DNA of 42,263 nt. Source: Paraphysomonas bandaiensis (Eukaryota; Chrysophyceae). Below the pieces are notes generated by a model. That model was not told the origin of the DNA. It ran no database searches and worked only from the letters and a program-made list of their open reading frames with translations. Both the position numbers and the translations under genes were made by a program. Positions 20,313-31,559 of the stretch are shown piece after piece. Every line of letters starts with the position of its first letter. Positions within the stretch are counted from its first letter, which is position 1. The DNA is taken from contig CBFFRP010000225.1 of NCBI GenBank assembly GCA_965644295.1, forward strand, positions 1 through 42,263, read 5' to 3'.

Positions 20313-23300
20313 CTAGTACACGGCGTCATCAGAATGACTCCCTAATTGTGGCGGCTCTATATTGGCAGGTCGTTTTTCTACATCTTGGGCAGCTGTTGAG
20401 TCCTTGCTATCTATACTTGAGTGAAAATCACCAAGGGTGAAAACAAAACCCATAGTCATCCTGGTTCTATCCAGAATTCTGGAAAGTAAGCTACGCTGCT
20501 GCATCTTGACAGTTCGCGCCATATCTCGCGTCTCCTCGACCTCCATATCGTGACGGTTATGAATGTCCTTGTTGTCACTGCTGTATTGTTCATTAAGAAC
20601 ACGCTCCATCTCTCGCGCTTCATTCCCTGTCAACTTAACAGCTATTTCACCAGACTCAAATGCAAGTTTCATTTGCTCAGCAATTAGCATGTTCTCTTCG
20701 TCGCAAGCAACACCACCGGTTTGCTGGTAGCGTTTGCTCATGTGGGAGCGAGTATATTCTGTCGCTGCTTTTACTCCCTGTAGACCTCGTCGATACACGA
20801 ACAGCGAATGGGACGAAACTGACGTCTTATTGCTGGTGCGTAAGCGCTTCTCAACAAAACTGGGGTCAACTATGATACTACCCGCCCCAATAGCGTCCAC
20901 AACAATCTCTGTCCCAGCGTGTTTGTATCCTGTTCGTGGAACCCCCGACACAATGTCTCCATCAACCACTGCGAAGAAAGGTTCACAGCAGTTAATTACG
21001 ACTACATTTACGCACCAACTCTAAAGCTGTTAGGAACCCACTTATTCATCTCCATAGCAAAATGAATATTTCCGACTCGAGGTGAGCCGAAATTGTACAT
21101 ACATATCTTGACCTTCTTGATAGGCCCCGAGTACTGGTGGCGCGATATGCCACCTTCCTCAATTCCCTCGTTTCTGGTATGGTCCCTGAAAATGTATGTG
21201 ACATATATATACTACTTAGGAAAAATGACAACCTCTTCGCCTTTTCGGCCTTGAGAAAGGCATTAACACGGGGAATGGTGTGGAGCGCAATGTCTGCTGA
21301 CGCAAGCGTGGCAAGTGCACCCCCTAAAGAGTGGCCCGTGCAGTATACATGGGCAGGATCAGCTACCAACTCCTGTCGCAGCACTGTGTGTATGAACACC
21401 CTCACAGTCAGATATGCCTCCCAAAAACCACTATGGATATGAGTATTGACTGTGTGATGTAACCCCGGTGTATGCGAAGCAGCCAAAGCAAGCATATCTG
21501 TGGTAGCATCTACGGCCATATTCGCTGCCTGAGACACTCCCTTCTGCACCTATACGGACTTCGATAAACAGGGTGGAAAAAAATCAATTGTTCACCTGGA
21601 AAAGAGACCGGCGCACACTACGCCTATTCGCGTCAATATCATCGTCATTCCACGACTCTGAATCAGAGTCTGAGTCAGATTCGTTTTCCATGGTAGACAT
21701 GTGACTGTTCTGCCTAGTGAATATGCGTCCTGATGCTAATACAAGGTACGAAAAAACAATTACACCGAGAGCGTGCATATACATACACCTATGCATATAT
21801 CAACACATCTACAGCAATCACTCACCACCACCTTCGTTGTTAAACGCTTGTTGTACATCCTCTAGTCCGTCCAACGCATCTAAGTCGTCCAGAGTCATGG
21901 AAGCGAGATCAACTGGCCGCCTGCTGTAGTTCAGATTCGCGGACCAATGCTTTTTACTGCAGGTGCCTCTACATACAAGTGCTCTCGCGTTAGACAATCA
22001 GTCGTCATAGTTGCACAGAGCAAACCTAAAAGCTATGACCACTTTAGGCTGTTCCGAGTGCTTGAATATAAAGCAGACAGTATCGTGTTCCGAGTCATAG
22101 GCATGGTTCAGGAGACGGTACCCGTACTTCTCGACTTCTATGACACCGTAGCCACTATCTGTGGGGTAGGATTTCGGGTCATTGTATGACTGGAACGCAA
22201 TCTCCAGCAGTTCCAGTGCGAGATCCACGCAGAACACATTCGGATTAGCCTGAGTAAATCTACTGATGGTCTTTGTCTTGCGTATTGCCCTCTGTCTAGC
22301 CCGGTACACTTGCGGAATCTCCGACTCGTTCACGACATAGGTCGCAGCTAGAGCAGCCACCGCCGCCATGTGTTCGTCTAACATACCCGCCGGAAAGAAG
22401 AAGAAAGCGAGAATCATTGCATATACTGTCAAAAAGAACACTTTCCCAAATAGTAGAGACTGTTGCCTGAAAAGAGTCTGCAACACAATTAAATCACACT
22501 AAATTTACATCATAGCACTCACGTTTATGTTGTCAGTAATGTTCTCCACAGAGGTTTTTGAGGCATCGTCTGAGTAATGGAATATGTAGTATATCGTAAC
22601 AAAATACTGGAATACGTAATACAGTGTAACGAGGGTTGCTTGTAATAAGAAGAATCTAAACCACAACTGCAAGTAACGCGTACTCATGTATGGTAACTTG
22701 GATAGCGAATTCCCGGTATTCCAAAGGGAGTAAAACCACCACGCTGTCCACACCATCAGCAGACACAGAAATGAGAGCGAGAATACTATAAAGGATATCT
22801 TAGTGTTGTAAGACCATTCGGACACGGCAGTCACAGGAGATCTTTCGAGATCATTGGAGACGGATGGGAACTGGAGTGTAGTAACCACCAGATTTGTGGC
22901 GAAGAGCAGTAAACCCATCACAAGCTTGGGGACATAAAATGTATAGTAATTGAACTGTCTACGAAGACCGTCAGCGTATATGAGCCATATAGTGAAGAAA
23001 GATGCTTGTGCGAAGGCATCAATGAAATAAGCGGTATACACGGCGTCAGGAGATGGGCTAGAATGCCAGGTGATAACGCAATAGACAGGGTTCTGAAACA
23101 GTACCAAAGCCATCATGTACCAAAGAAGCCAACGTTGCTCCGGTAGCGCATGTGCAAGGCTCTTATATCGAGCAAGGAGTCCCCTCACATAAACAGCAAT
23201 TGTCAACAGTGTACAGAATACACAGAATTGTAACATTACGCGCGCAGCGAAGTAACTGCTCCTATTAATATTCGCGAATTTGTATTCAACTTCACTACTA

Positions 23301-24227
23301 CTGACGAAGTACGGTTGTGTTCCCTTGTACGTCACATACACAAGGTATGATTTAACTTTACCATTGTCCGGTAGACTCTCTTGATTTTGGAAAGTGTTCG
23401 GCAATAATTGCACCGTGGCAGAGTCGTCCCCGATATTGTAAACATCTCCGACAGTAACTTCTCGCCCGGTATCCGTCAGCACCTTTTTCCAGTGATTAGT
23501 GCCGGATTCCTGCCCTGTTGAAGATACAGACCCGCAACTTTTGTCATGATAGCAAGCATATAGTGTGACATCATACTGGATAGTGATGTCCTGTAGTTCC
23601 TCGTCGTCGTCCAAAGTGGTGCCGTTGAGACTAACACTCGTAACGTTTCGGTACTTCGCCTGCAGGGCGACAGATATAATGTTATCAAAGCCGTGCACGT
23701 GACCAACCCACACAACATCCTGGGTCAAGCTGGTGTTATCATCTGCAATCTGTGTGCAACCATAGTCCGCGTTCAGGTCTCCAGTTATAATGCCTTGGGA
23801 TTTACAACTCGCAGAAGAGAGAAACTTGTTTCCACTTCTGAATCCATTCATGGTACTCCTCAAATCAAATAAGAACGCCAACGCAAATGTCAAGTACGTG
23901 ACTGCCAATATAATCTTCGGAAGCCTCGTCAAACTAAGATCTTATATGACATCTTAAATTAAGCCTTACCGTAGCGGTCCTGGCGCTGATTGTCTCGAGC
24001 ATGATCTTTGGAGCATTGCTTGTGTACGATCGAAACACGACGCTGTTATCTTCATCAGTCTCGGGCTCCTACAGAAGCATAAGCACAGATTAGACCATGC
24101 GGTTGTTTTTTACCCCTGGAATGGAATTATCATTTTGCAACAAATTTTCTTTCATGCTACTTATCTGTCCCTTGGATAGAATTCTCCTAGTTCGAGGGGA
24201 CAATTCTGTATCACGACTGTTACTCAT
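20313..24227 (-). CDS. Wntless/TMEM181-like 7TM protein fused to a class 3 lipase (9 exons)
   Basis: Exons (minus) 24227-24114, 24068-23970, 23914-22523, 22477-22026, 21968-21826, 21735-21596, 21543-21233, 21185-21016, 20968-20313 join in frame to 1158 residues; introns are 45-90 nt. N-terminal half: TM at about 73-89, a luminal domain of about 200 residues, then seven TMs (297-317, 332-355, 366-385, 397-418, 441-467, 485-515, 543-566), the GOST/Wntless layout; LPEQRWLLW and TFYVPKLVMGLL resemble TMEM181/Wntless. C-terminal half: class 3 lipase with VVIAFRGT (about 682-689), CTGHSLGGALA (S852), NFGSPRVGN, VVDGDIV (D945), GYKHAG and SSHSLFVY (H994), so the Ser-Asp-His triad looks complete. An acidic Asp/Ser insert (about 740-770) interrupts the hydrolase. 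A membrane-bound acylglycerol lipase is inferred. Splice sites are read by eye; the exon 2/3 join (55-nt intron) is least certain. Confidence 0.85.
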
Positions 24228-24388
24228 TGTCAGCACATGTTTATGAGCTAACTAGAGCATGATTTATAATATCAATGCAACACTGATAATCATCATTGTC
24301 GAAAAACCAGAACAACTGTATACGGTATACGCGGTATACGTGCAAAATATACCAAATCAAGGCTAAAAACGTGCCGGTCAAGACACGA

Positions 24389-24494
24389 TTGGTAGGGTTT
24401 TTGGTGGTTTGGTGCCAGAATGGACACGTTGGAGTTTTTTTTGCTTTTTTGGGGGGTTTTCTGACATTTTCCTTTCCAACATACAGCACACTCA
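24389..24494 (+). repeat. 106-bp repeat, left copy (possible MULE terminal region)
   Basis: From TTGGTAGGGTTTTTGGTGG to CATACAGCACACTCA. An inverted copy of the same length lies at 26831-26936 with about four differences. Both copies have GTATAC-rich sequence on the outer side. The pair flanks a Mutator-like gene, so these may be long terminal inverted repeats; they could also be two independent MITE copies. Confidence 0.7.
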
Positions 24495-24499
24495 CTGCC

Positions 24500-25448
24500 A
24501 ACATCTAGAAGACAGGAAGGTACATTGTGTTCACAACTCCCCTGTGAACTGCTTTCCAGTTGGACGAGGGACCCAGCTCGATGCTCTATCGACACAGCTA
24601 GGGCTAAAGAAGGCCAACGTAGAGCAGTTGCTAGATCTCGAAGGACATGCATTCATAGTCCTGCTAGCCACTCTTATACTCCGATGAGATCGAATATAGG
24701 AGTCTTTCAGATGAACAGGTGTAGGAATCAGAAATATATGAGTAAATATTGGCATATCTATAATCTTCTTTGATTGACATCCCCTGCCTTTGTTGCCAAA
24801 CGAATCTTATGGCTCCATGCAAGTGCACAAGTAACTCGTAGAAGGTAGAGTAGTGACTGCTTGAATAGTTCCATACAGTTGGTTTTATGTATACTTTTTA
24901 ACAGTGAATTTGTCTGCTTCTGTTAATGATATTGTAATTCGTGTATTGATATTCTTTTGACTACACACTAATATCTGATATTCTTTTGAATAAAGTATAG
25001 CTGTTTTACTCCTTTTAAATTAATCTTGTTATGCCCCCAGGACCCCTCCCCCTTTCTGTGTGTATAGTCTTGGTTTCAGTTTAGTATTATCAGGGTGTAT
25101 GACATGTAAATTTTCATGACTGTGTAGTTAAGGGCAACTTTCAAACTCTTTTATATCAGATCTAGTATCTAGCTATCACGGAATGACAAAATTTATTTCA
25201 ACTAGCTAGAATATTACATGCAGTGGTTAATGTGATCATTTATTATTAGTAGTATGACAAAGGTTCTAGCTAGTCAAGTACAGTGTAAAACACTAAACAC
25301 TACCGTCGTCTACCGTGCATGAATCTTATCACTGAGCAACAACGCAACAACAGTAAAGACACATTTCTTTAAATTAAAGATATGTAATTGTCCAACTAAA
25401 CGATAATATACATGCGGCCATAAAAATATGGAATACACAACAGATATT
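24500..25448. other. No gene seen
   Basis: AT-rich sequence between the left 106-bp repeat and the MULE-like gene. No coding sequence or RNA gene supported. Confidence 0.4.
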
Positions 25449-26680
25449 CTAACTCAAAAGTGTTGCAGTTTCTTCAGCAGGCGATTCTGATAGCTCAGCG
25501 ATATCATTAGGGTGATTCAACTCGTCAATATAACCGGAAAGAAAATCCTCAGGCGGACTGATACCATTACGAATACAATACCTGCTACATCTACATGCAC
25601 TGGTGGGATGCGCGAGAGCCACTGGTGACAGTCGGGACACTGTTTTTTTTCTATTTGAGTCAAGCCTGACTAGTAGAACTGTTGTACATTATAAATGTAT
25701 AAGAATAAATATAACTGACGCGGATATGACAACAACACGTGGAACTCCTGTAAGACTTGGAATCATTAGCAAGAGGAGCTTTGATAGTCCTAAACGATTT
25801 GGATCGCAATCGATTATCAACTTCTGAAGTAGAGTGAATCGTGCCTAACAATTCAGGCACGTCTGCAAGCATATTTTTTACTCTCATTGTAAAGCAGTCT
25901 TTATGAAAGTATTTCTTCGAAAATAGGTCTTGTGGCATTCCATTCGGATACAACTCTTTAAGCAGAAACCACACATCCTTACACGGTAGCCCTGTGTGTT
26001 GGTATTTTCCACAGTCCCATTTCTGCTTAGACAAGTCCACATTTCCCAACTCGCTTCTATGCACTGCATACGTGATGGTATGCACAATACCTCGCTCGCT
26101 CACAGTATCGAGAATGTGAACCTCCATTGGACAATGTCTGACTTTTTCCTGTATATCCTATCAAGTATAAAATATTAGAACGTAAGCAATTATACACATT
26201 GCCTAACATAGTAAGCTTACTATTGCACAATTTACATGTGCGATGTTACATGAAAGTACTGTTGTGTGTTTATCACCTGAATGCGGGTAGTGCTAATATT
26301 ACGACGACCGACTCCAACATCCTTCATGATCACTGCAAACTCTTCGTTGTTCAACACCTCGTTCTAGAAGTACTGAATAATGAAAGTTTATACATATATA
26401 TATATACCTGTGATGCTTTTCCGAAGACGACACAAGGAATTCTCATACCATCCTCGCTCAACACCTAGTGCTCCTTAATACTTGCAGCACTATCCATATA
26501 GTATGTTCTATGACGCTTACACCAAGCATATAATCTTAGAGCACATAATGGATTCATACATATCATAGTAACTCTATTTCTTCCTTGCGCTACATGTGGG
26601 TCGTGTCGCAGTTGTTTTCCTGTACGTGTGCCTCCATAACTGACTATCTGTTGCAAAGTCTGGAAACACTTGATCTTCCT
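25449..26680 (-). pseudogene. Mutator-like (MULE) transposase-derived gene lacking the catalytic core
   Basis: Three pieces on the minus strand join in phase 0: 26680-26408, 26363-26277 and 26157 onward to about 25700, with GT-AG borders. The first encodes a Cys-containing N-terminal region (MICMNPLC, LYAWCKRH), the second GVGRRNISTTRIQ. The third ends in a SWIM-type finger, WDCGKYQHTGLPC, where the usual following histidine is missing (KDVW). The roughly 200-residue DDE core that normally lies between these parts is absent; only a 119-nt gap remains. The first piece has one in-frame TAG (26467-26465). A further open stretch (25640-25449), ending in ETATLLS, may be the last exon, but its join is unclear. 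Confidence 0.6.
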
Positions 26681-26830
26681 CTGTGAGTTCCATCACGTGC
26701 ATAAGTAAAATAATATCATCATAGTCAATCGAAGATCACAATTCATCACTGAATAAGTGGATACATATGGCTGTATTAAGATTGACAGCTCGATGTATGT
26801 ATGGAAACGTCAGCTAGCCTGCCCATCTGC

Positions 26831-26936
26831 TGAGTGTGCTGTATGTTGGAAAGGAAAATGTCAGAAAACCCCCCAAAAAAGCAAAAACCCCTCCAATGTG
26901 TCCATTCTGGCACCAAACCACCAAAAACCCTACCAA
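26831..26936 (-). repeat. 106-bp repeat, right copy (inverted relative to 24389-24494)
   Basis: Begins TGAGTGTGCTGTATGTTGG and ends CCAAAAACCCTACCAA. It is the reverse complement of the left copy at about 96% by eye. The inner and outer flanks differ between copies, apart from GTATACC-type sequence outside both. Confidence 0.7.
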
Positions 26937-27254
26937 CCGGCACCGGGCTCCCTTTTTTGCTGTTAAATATACGAGTAGGAATTCCTATGATCATCAAAAA
27001 ACAGTACACTGGTATACGGCGGTATACAGCATAGAAATATTTTCGGCCTGGTCTAAAAAATGTTGGGCCAGGCCAAAAATTTCTTAGACTTGGATGAAAA
27101 AACTGTACCAGGTCTGAATTTTTTTTTGGGAGGTGTGTGAGCTTTTTTTTGTATGGAAACCAATGGGAAGGGATGACCTGGTCTGAATAAAGACCGCGGG
27201 CCTTAATCATCCTGTCGACTTGGAATTCTAATTCCGTCTATAGGATAAGTCGTA

Positions 27255-27346
27255 CCAGCAAAAAAATCGGCCTTTTTTCGTTATTTCTCTGAAATATATT
27301 CGTCAAAAAACAACATGCATCAAAAAAGCCAGGATTTTTTTGCTGG
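27255..27346. repeat. Short foldback, 14-bp perfect arms
   Basis: CCAGCAAAAAAATC (27255-27268) and its exact complement GATTTTTTTGCTGG (27333-27346) with a 64-base loop, about 225 bp upstream of the PAPS transporter start. It may be a small MITE or a chance A/T-rich pairing. Confidence 0.5.
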
Positions 27347-27570
27347 ATCGACATACTCCGCTGAAATCGACATATCCTGCTACGACTTTTTTCTGATTTT
27401 TTCCAGTCATGTGATATCCCCACCGTATAACGTGTAGTCGACTACGTCGTACCATGATACCCATATCCAGATATGCAGAAGGAGTGCGGACATTGCGACG
27501 TACATACAGTATATATGCAATGCGAGATTATCACAAGTATTATTCACTCTAAATTTATAAATATATATTA

Positions 27571-28671
27571 ATGTCAGAGATGTCAAGAGTAGCAGATATG
27601 AAGCCAATGTCAATATCACAGCAGAAACCTACCCGTGCAAGTGAGGTCGACAGTGAGGCTGAAAGTGCTGCTCTAATTGAGGAAGGAAAAATAATACCAG
27701 AAGATCAACCCAAAAATGATATGATGTCAATGGTATATAAAGGATTGTATTGCTTTTTGGGGTTACAGGTTTCATATTTGACATGGGGCATGATGCAAGA
27801 GTTGATCATGACAACGAAATTTAATCCTACTGCTTCATCTCCTGATGGCATGTTTCCATCTGCTTCGTTTTGTGTGTTTTCAAATCGATTTTTAGCAATT
27901 GTAGTATCATTTGTTGTTATCAAAAGAGTTCATGGAACAATATTCTGCGCTGCGCCATACTATTCATTTTTGCCATGCGCTATTTCTAATACGTCATCAT
28001 CGTGGGCGCAATATGCGTCGTTACACTACGTCAGTTTTCCTTTGCAGAATATATTTAAGAGCACTAAAGTAATACCAGTGATGTTGATGGGTATGATTCT
28101 GAGAGGCGTGACGTATAGTTTGGTCGAATACGCTGAGGCACTTGCCATAACTTCCGGTGTACTATTGTTTTCCATGTCCAAAAACGCAACGCAAAATAGC
28201 GACACAGAAACCAGCGTTGTCGGGGTACTACTTCTCATTACCTATGTTTGTAGTGACTCCTTCACATCACAGTGGCAAAGCCGTTTATATCGAGATTACG
28301 GAAAGATTGATCAGTATCACATGATGTTTTGGGTGAACAGCTGGGCAGTACTTCTGACGTCTGCCGCATTGATATTCAGCGGGGAGATCTTTTCTGTAGC
28401 CGAATTTTTATACATTAACCCCACGGCTGTGATTTACAATGTCATCACTGCAATAACAAGCGCTACGGGACAGTTTTTTATTTTTTATACTATTAAAGAG
28501 TTTGGTCCAATTGTATTCACTGTCATAATGACCACTCGTCAGATGCTCTCCATGGTTTTGTCTTCTTTCATATTCGGACATAAGATGTCAATATTCTCTT
28601 ACCTAGGCACCGCATTTGTGTTTGGTGCTGTATTCCACTCTGTGAGACGTCAAATGAAAAACAAAACGTGA
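27571..28671 (+). CDS. SLC35B2: PAPS transporter (SLC35B2/PAPST1-like), single exon
   Basis: Nucleotide-sugar-type antiporter that brings the sulfate donor PAPS from cytosol into the Golgi lumen for sulfation of glycans and proteins. The 366-residue product is near the family's usual 400-430. After a hydrophilic N-terminus (1-50) come about ten hydrophobic segments. Family blocks are clear: LGLQVSYLTWG, SSWAQYASLHYVSFP, KSTKVIPVMLMG, SDSFTSQWQ, MMFWVN, GQFFIFYTIKEFGP and FTVIMTTRQ. These match animal SLC35B2 closely; SLC35B3 is the main alternative. ATG at 27571 is preceded by TTTATAAATATATATTA, a possible TATA region. No intron interrupts it, unlike the other three host genes here. Confidence 0.93.
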   Translation: MSEMSRVADMKPMSISQQKPTRASEVDSEAESAALIEEGKIIPEDQPKNDMMSMVYKGLYCFLGLQVSYLTWGMMQELIMTTKFNPTASSPDGMFPSASFCVFSNRFLAIVVSFVVIKRVHGTIFCAAPYYSFLPCAISNTSSSWAQYASLHYVSFPLQNIFKSTKVIPVMLMGMILRGVTYSLVEYAEALAITSGVLLFSMSKNATQNSDTETSVVGVLLLITYVCSDSFTSQWQSRLYRDYGKIDQYHMMFWVNSWAVLLTSAALIFSGEIFSVAEFLYINPTAVIYNVITAITSATGQFFIFYTIKEFGPIVFTVIMTTRQMLSMVLSSFIFGHKMSIFSYLGTAFVFGAVFHSVRRQMKNKT

Positions 28672-28875
28672 AATAGAATGGCTGGAGGAAAATTTATTCT
28701 GTCAGTGATCGGTGTTATGCTATATGCTTGTAGTCATATATGTTCGGTTGGTTAAAACAGAGCAACTCATGATTACTAGCACATGTTATGTTAACTGCTT
28801 ATCATCCGTGGGTAAATTCTAAGAGCGAATAGGGATTGGTATACTAGTTGATATGTGACTCTTAAAAACTAGTAG

Positions 28876-29080
28876 CAGGGCCGCGTAACAATTAATTGTC
28901 AACTGACGCAGATGTTGCCAATAGTAATTGCAACCATTACTTATTGTCCCAATTAATTGAATTGCAATTAATTGATACTAAACTACGTACTCATGGAGCT
29001 ATACATTAACTGCCAACACAGCTTGTTCAACTGCAATTTCATTCCGAGGCGACGATTCATACCATCAATCAAACGTTGTA
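28876..29080 (+). mobile_element. hAT family remnant (left end only, internally deleted)
   Basis: CAGGGCCGCGTAACAATTAA matches the hAT 1/2 terminus with two changes. Later sequence (TTTCATTCC then GAGGCGACGATTCAT) matches 18640-18665 in hAT 2, then jumps to ACCATCA and TCAAACGTTG, which matches about 18838. No right end is present. Confidence 0.65.
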
Positions 29081-29109
29081 GTGAATGTCTGATTATTAGC
29101 AATAGGCGT
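29081..29109 (-). repeat. LINE family 3' terminus fragment
   Basis: On the minus strand it reads CGCCTATTGCTAATAATCAG followed by ACATTCAC. This is nearly the end of LINE copy d (about 10169-10200). Only the last roughly 29 bases are present, joined directly to the hAT remnant. Confidence 0.55.
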
Positions 29110-30694
29110 GTAAGAGTCAGATTTTTCTAAACGGTCGAAACTATGTAAAATTGTGTAAATTACGTATTATTGGAGTATGTATTTTGTATATACGGTTGCT
29201 GGTATACTGACAAGGGTGTGTTAGATATGAGATATGAGGGTCATGTGACAGTAAATAGACACACAGACAGTCTATTGTGGGGTGAAATTATGACCCAACC
29301 AGCAGATTAAAGCAAAGGACGATTGATGGAGTCGTTAATGGACTGACATGACTTCACTGTACCGCAAGCTTCATGCTATTCAAGACCAGTACGATGACTT
29401 TTAACCGCTTGAGACAACTGATTCATGTGTGGGGTTATTACCTTCAGAAGAGACAGTGAAGTGGAAGAGGGCCCTTACAGGAGGATGAAATTGCTTGAGC
29501 CGATATTTTGCAGAATGTATGCTCAGTGTGCATCCTGTGAAGATCTCCCGATAATCAAAGGATTCAAGTAATGTGACCGTTAACATCTTCAATATACATC
29601 AATGGGGGGCAGCGTTCATATTAGTATTATTAATGCATGCAATTAATAGAAATAATATTTTGGGTAAATTATTTTCTATATATACACCTCTGTATCAGTA
29701 TCGTACCCCAGAAGTTATCTCGGTGTACGATCGGTGTAAGATGGCCTGGACGAACAAATGTTATCATTACCTTGAAGCTAACTGAGCTCAGATTGGCGGT
29801 GAAGTCATCTGAAGTGCACAATGCTTCTGCTTCTTAGCAGGTGATTGGGAGCTAGTTTACGCTTTGGTTCAGATTTGTCGTGATATGATTATTAGTAGGT
29901 TCTAAGTAGTAATTGCCGTTAAGTTTTACTTCGTAATATGTTATGTGAATACCGTCTTACTTTAATTGAATACATGCTTTGTCTTTTCATTCATGATACA
30001 GATCTGCATTATTGCTTGCTTTTATATTATTTCCTACTTTTTGCAATATATATTATACTGTGTTCATTATAGTTAATTACAGTACCTCTAGGTTGTATTG
30101 GTATCATATTTTAGGACTACCTATAGTACCTATATGTAGTATTGATACATGTAGGCAGTGCCTATAGGTACATTTTAATATAAATAGGGATACTTATCAG
30201 TAGGAAATGTAGAGGTTATAGATACCACCTATAGGGAGACGATTAGGTCGTGTGTAAGTGCAGTATCAGTATGTTGATATCGGCATCATTTAATCCAACC
30301 ATAAGTCCAATAATGCTCCTGACATACTCCTCATTGGGGTACCAGCATTTGGTGGATCATTTTCTTAGTACCGCCATATAGCTGCACTTAACTTAGAACT
30401 TCTTTCTTAGGCACTTCTTCCATAATAGCAATAAATCAAAAACAATGGATAAATCTACAATATTACAATACTATTTACAAGAAATTTCCAGAGTCAAGAA
30501 ATTGCATCTTACTATCAATAATCAATATATATACTACCTCTACGATTACCAGGTATCTTGGTAATTCATGTCAACATACTATTCTACTAATAGGGTGGCG
30601 TATTCATCCTCTGCAGAGTGTTACACAGGTAGCACAAATATTCTCTTTATGATAGATGGTAGATATCAAGATACAAAACACCCTATATCTAGGT
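29110..30694. other. AT-rich region, no gene seen
   Basis: ORFs shorter than 85 codons without recognisable motifs. Several CTATAGGTA-like words recur at 30110-30240 but form no regular array. Confidence 0.4.
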
Positions 30695-31030
30695 GACAAT
30701 GATTGACATGCTTCAATACACCGTCCTCATTTACATCAATACGTATAGGGCACAGTGAGAAAGTATATCTTACATTCATATCAGTATATACATACTCAAT
30801 TGAAGTAATTCTTGCGTGGGTCTCTCTATTATCGAACTCTATTATCGAGTTCATACGGCTCCGCAGAACAATGATTGACATGCTCCAACACAGTATCTTC
30901 ATATAAATCAATACGCACAGGACACTATGAGAAAGTATCTATAAATGATACAATCATATTAGTATATACCTTCAAATCAGAGAGGAGAATGACACTCAAG
31001 TGGAGTTATTCGTATGTGAGTCTCTCGATC
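30695..31030 (+). repeat. Two-copy imperfect tandem duplication, period about 172 bp
   Basis: ACAATGATTGACATGCTTCA starts unit 1 (30696) and ACAATGATTGACATGCTCCA starts unit 2 (30868). Both continue through ATCAATACG, a GACA or GGCACA word, GAGAAAGTAT, ATTAGTATATA or its like, and GTGAGTCTCTC. The copies carry many substitutions, so the duplication is old. Confidence 0.75.
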
Positions 31031-31559
31031 AGCTCTTCAGTATGAGTATACTCTGTTTCGAACCACTAAATTGAATATTATACAATATCATCTGATCATA
31101 TTACATGAGAGCCCTCTGGTGTTATGGTCTTGGAATCAACTCTGCTATCTCTGTCTTTGAAATAGACCAACTCTCCTGTATGATTGCCACTTAACCATAC
31201 CTTTCACCAGCTAATTCAACAACCAACAGCATGTGGCATTAAAGAACTATTATGAGCTCATGTATTCACAGGAGGTTATGATCATATAACAGAGTGTGTT
31301 CATCTATCTAAAAGAAGTATCGCATAGTATCCTGTATGTGAAGCTAACAGATATCTGACTCTGGATTCTGTCGTGTACAATATGCTGATTATTTTCTTGA
31401 AAATGTGTAGTTTTGTGACATATTTGAGTGAAGAACCTAGGAATTTTTTAGTTTAGGTTGTGTAATTCATTTTACATAGTCCTTCTAGTTTCGCTAAACC
31501 CAAATACTCACACACACTACAATAGAGAATAATTTTTTCTTGTGTAAATTATTTTACAC
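31031..31559. other. No gene seen
   Basis: AT-rich spacer next to the large inverted repeat. It ends with TTGTGTAAATTATTTTACACA, itself a short palindrome-like sequence. Confidence 0.4.

Noticed and set aside
23915-23932. Start of the 7TM protein at 23932
   Set aside because: That codon is TTG. Two upstream exons with an ATG at 24227 join in frame and give a better N-terminus.
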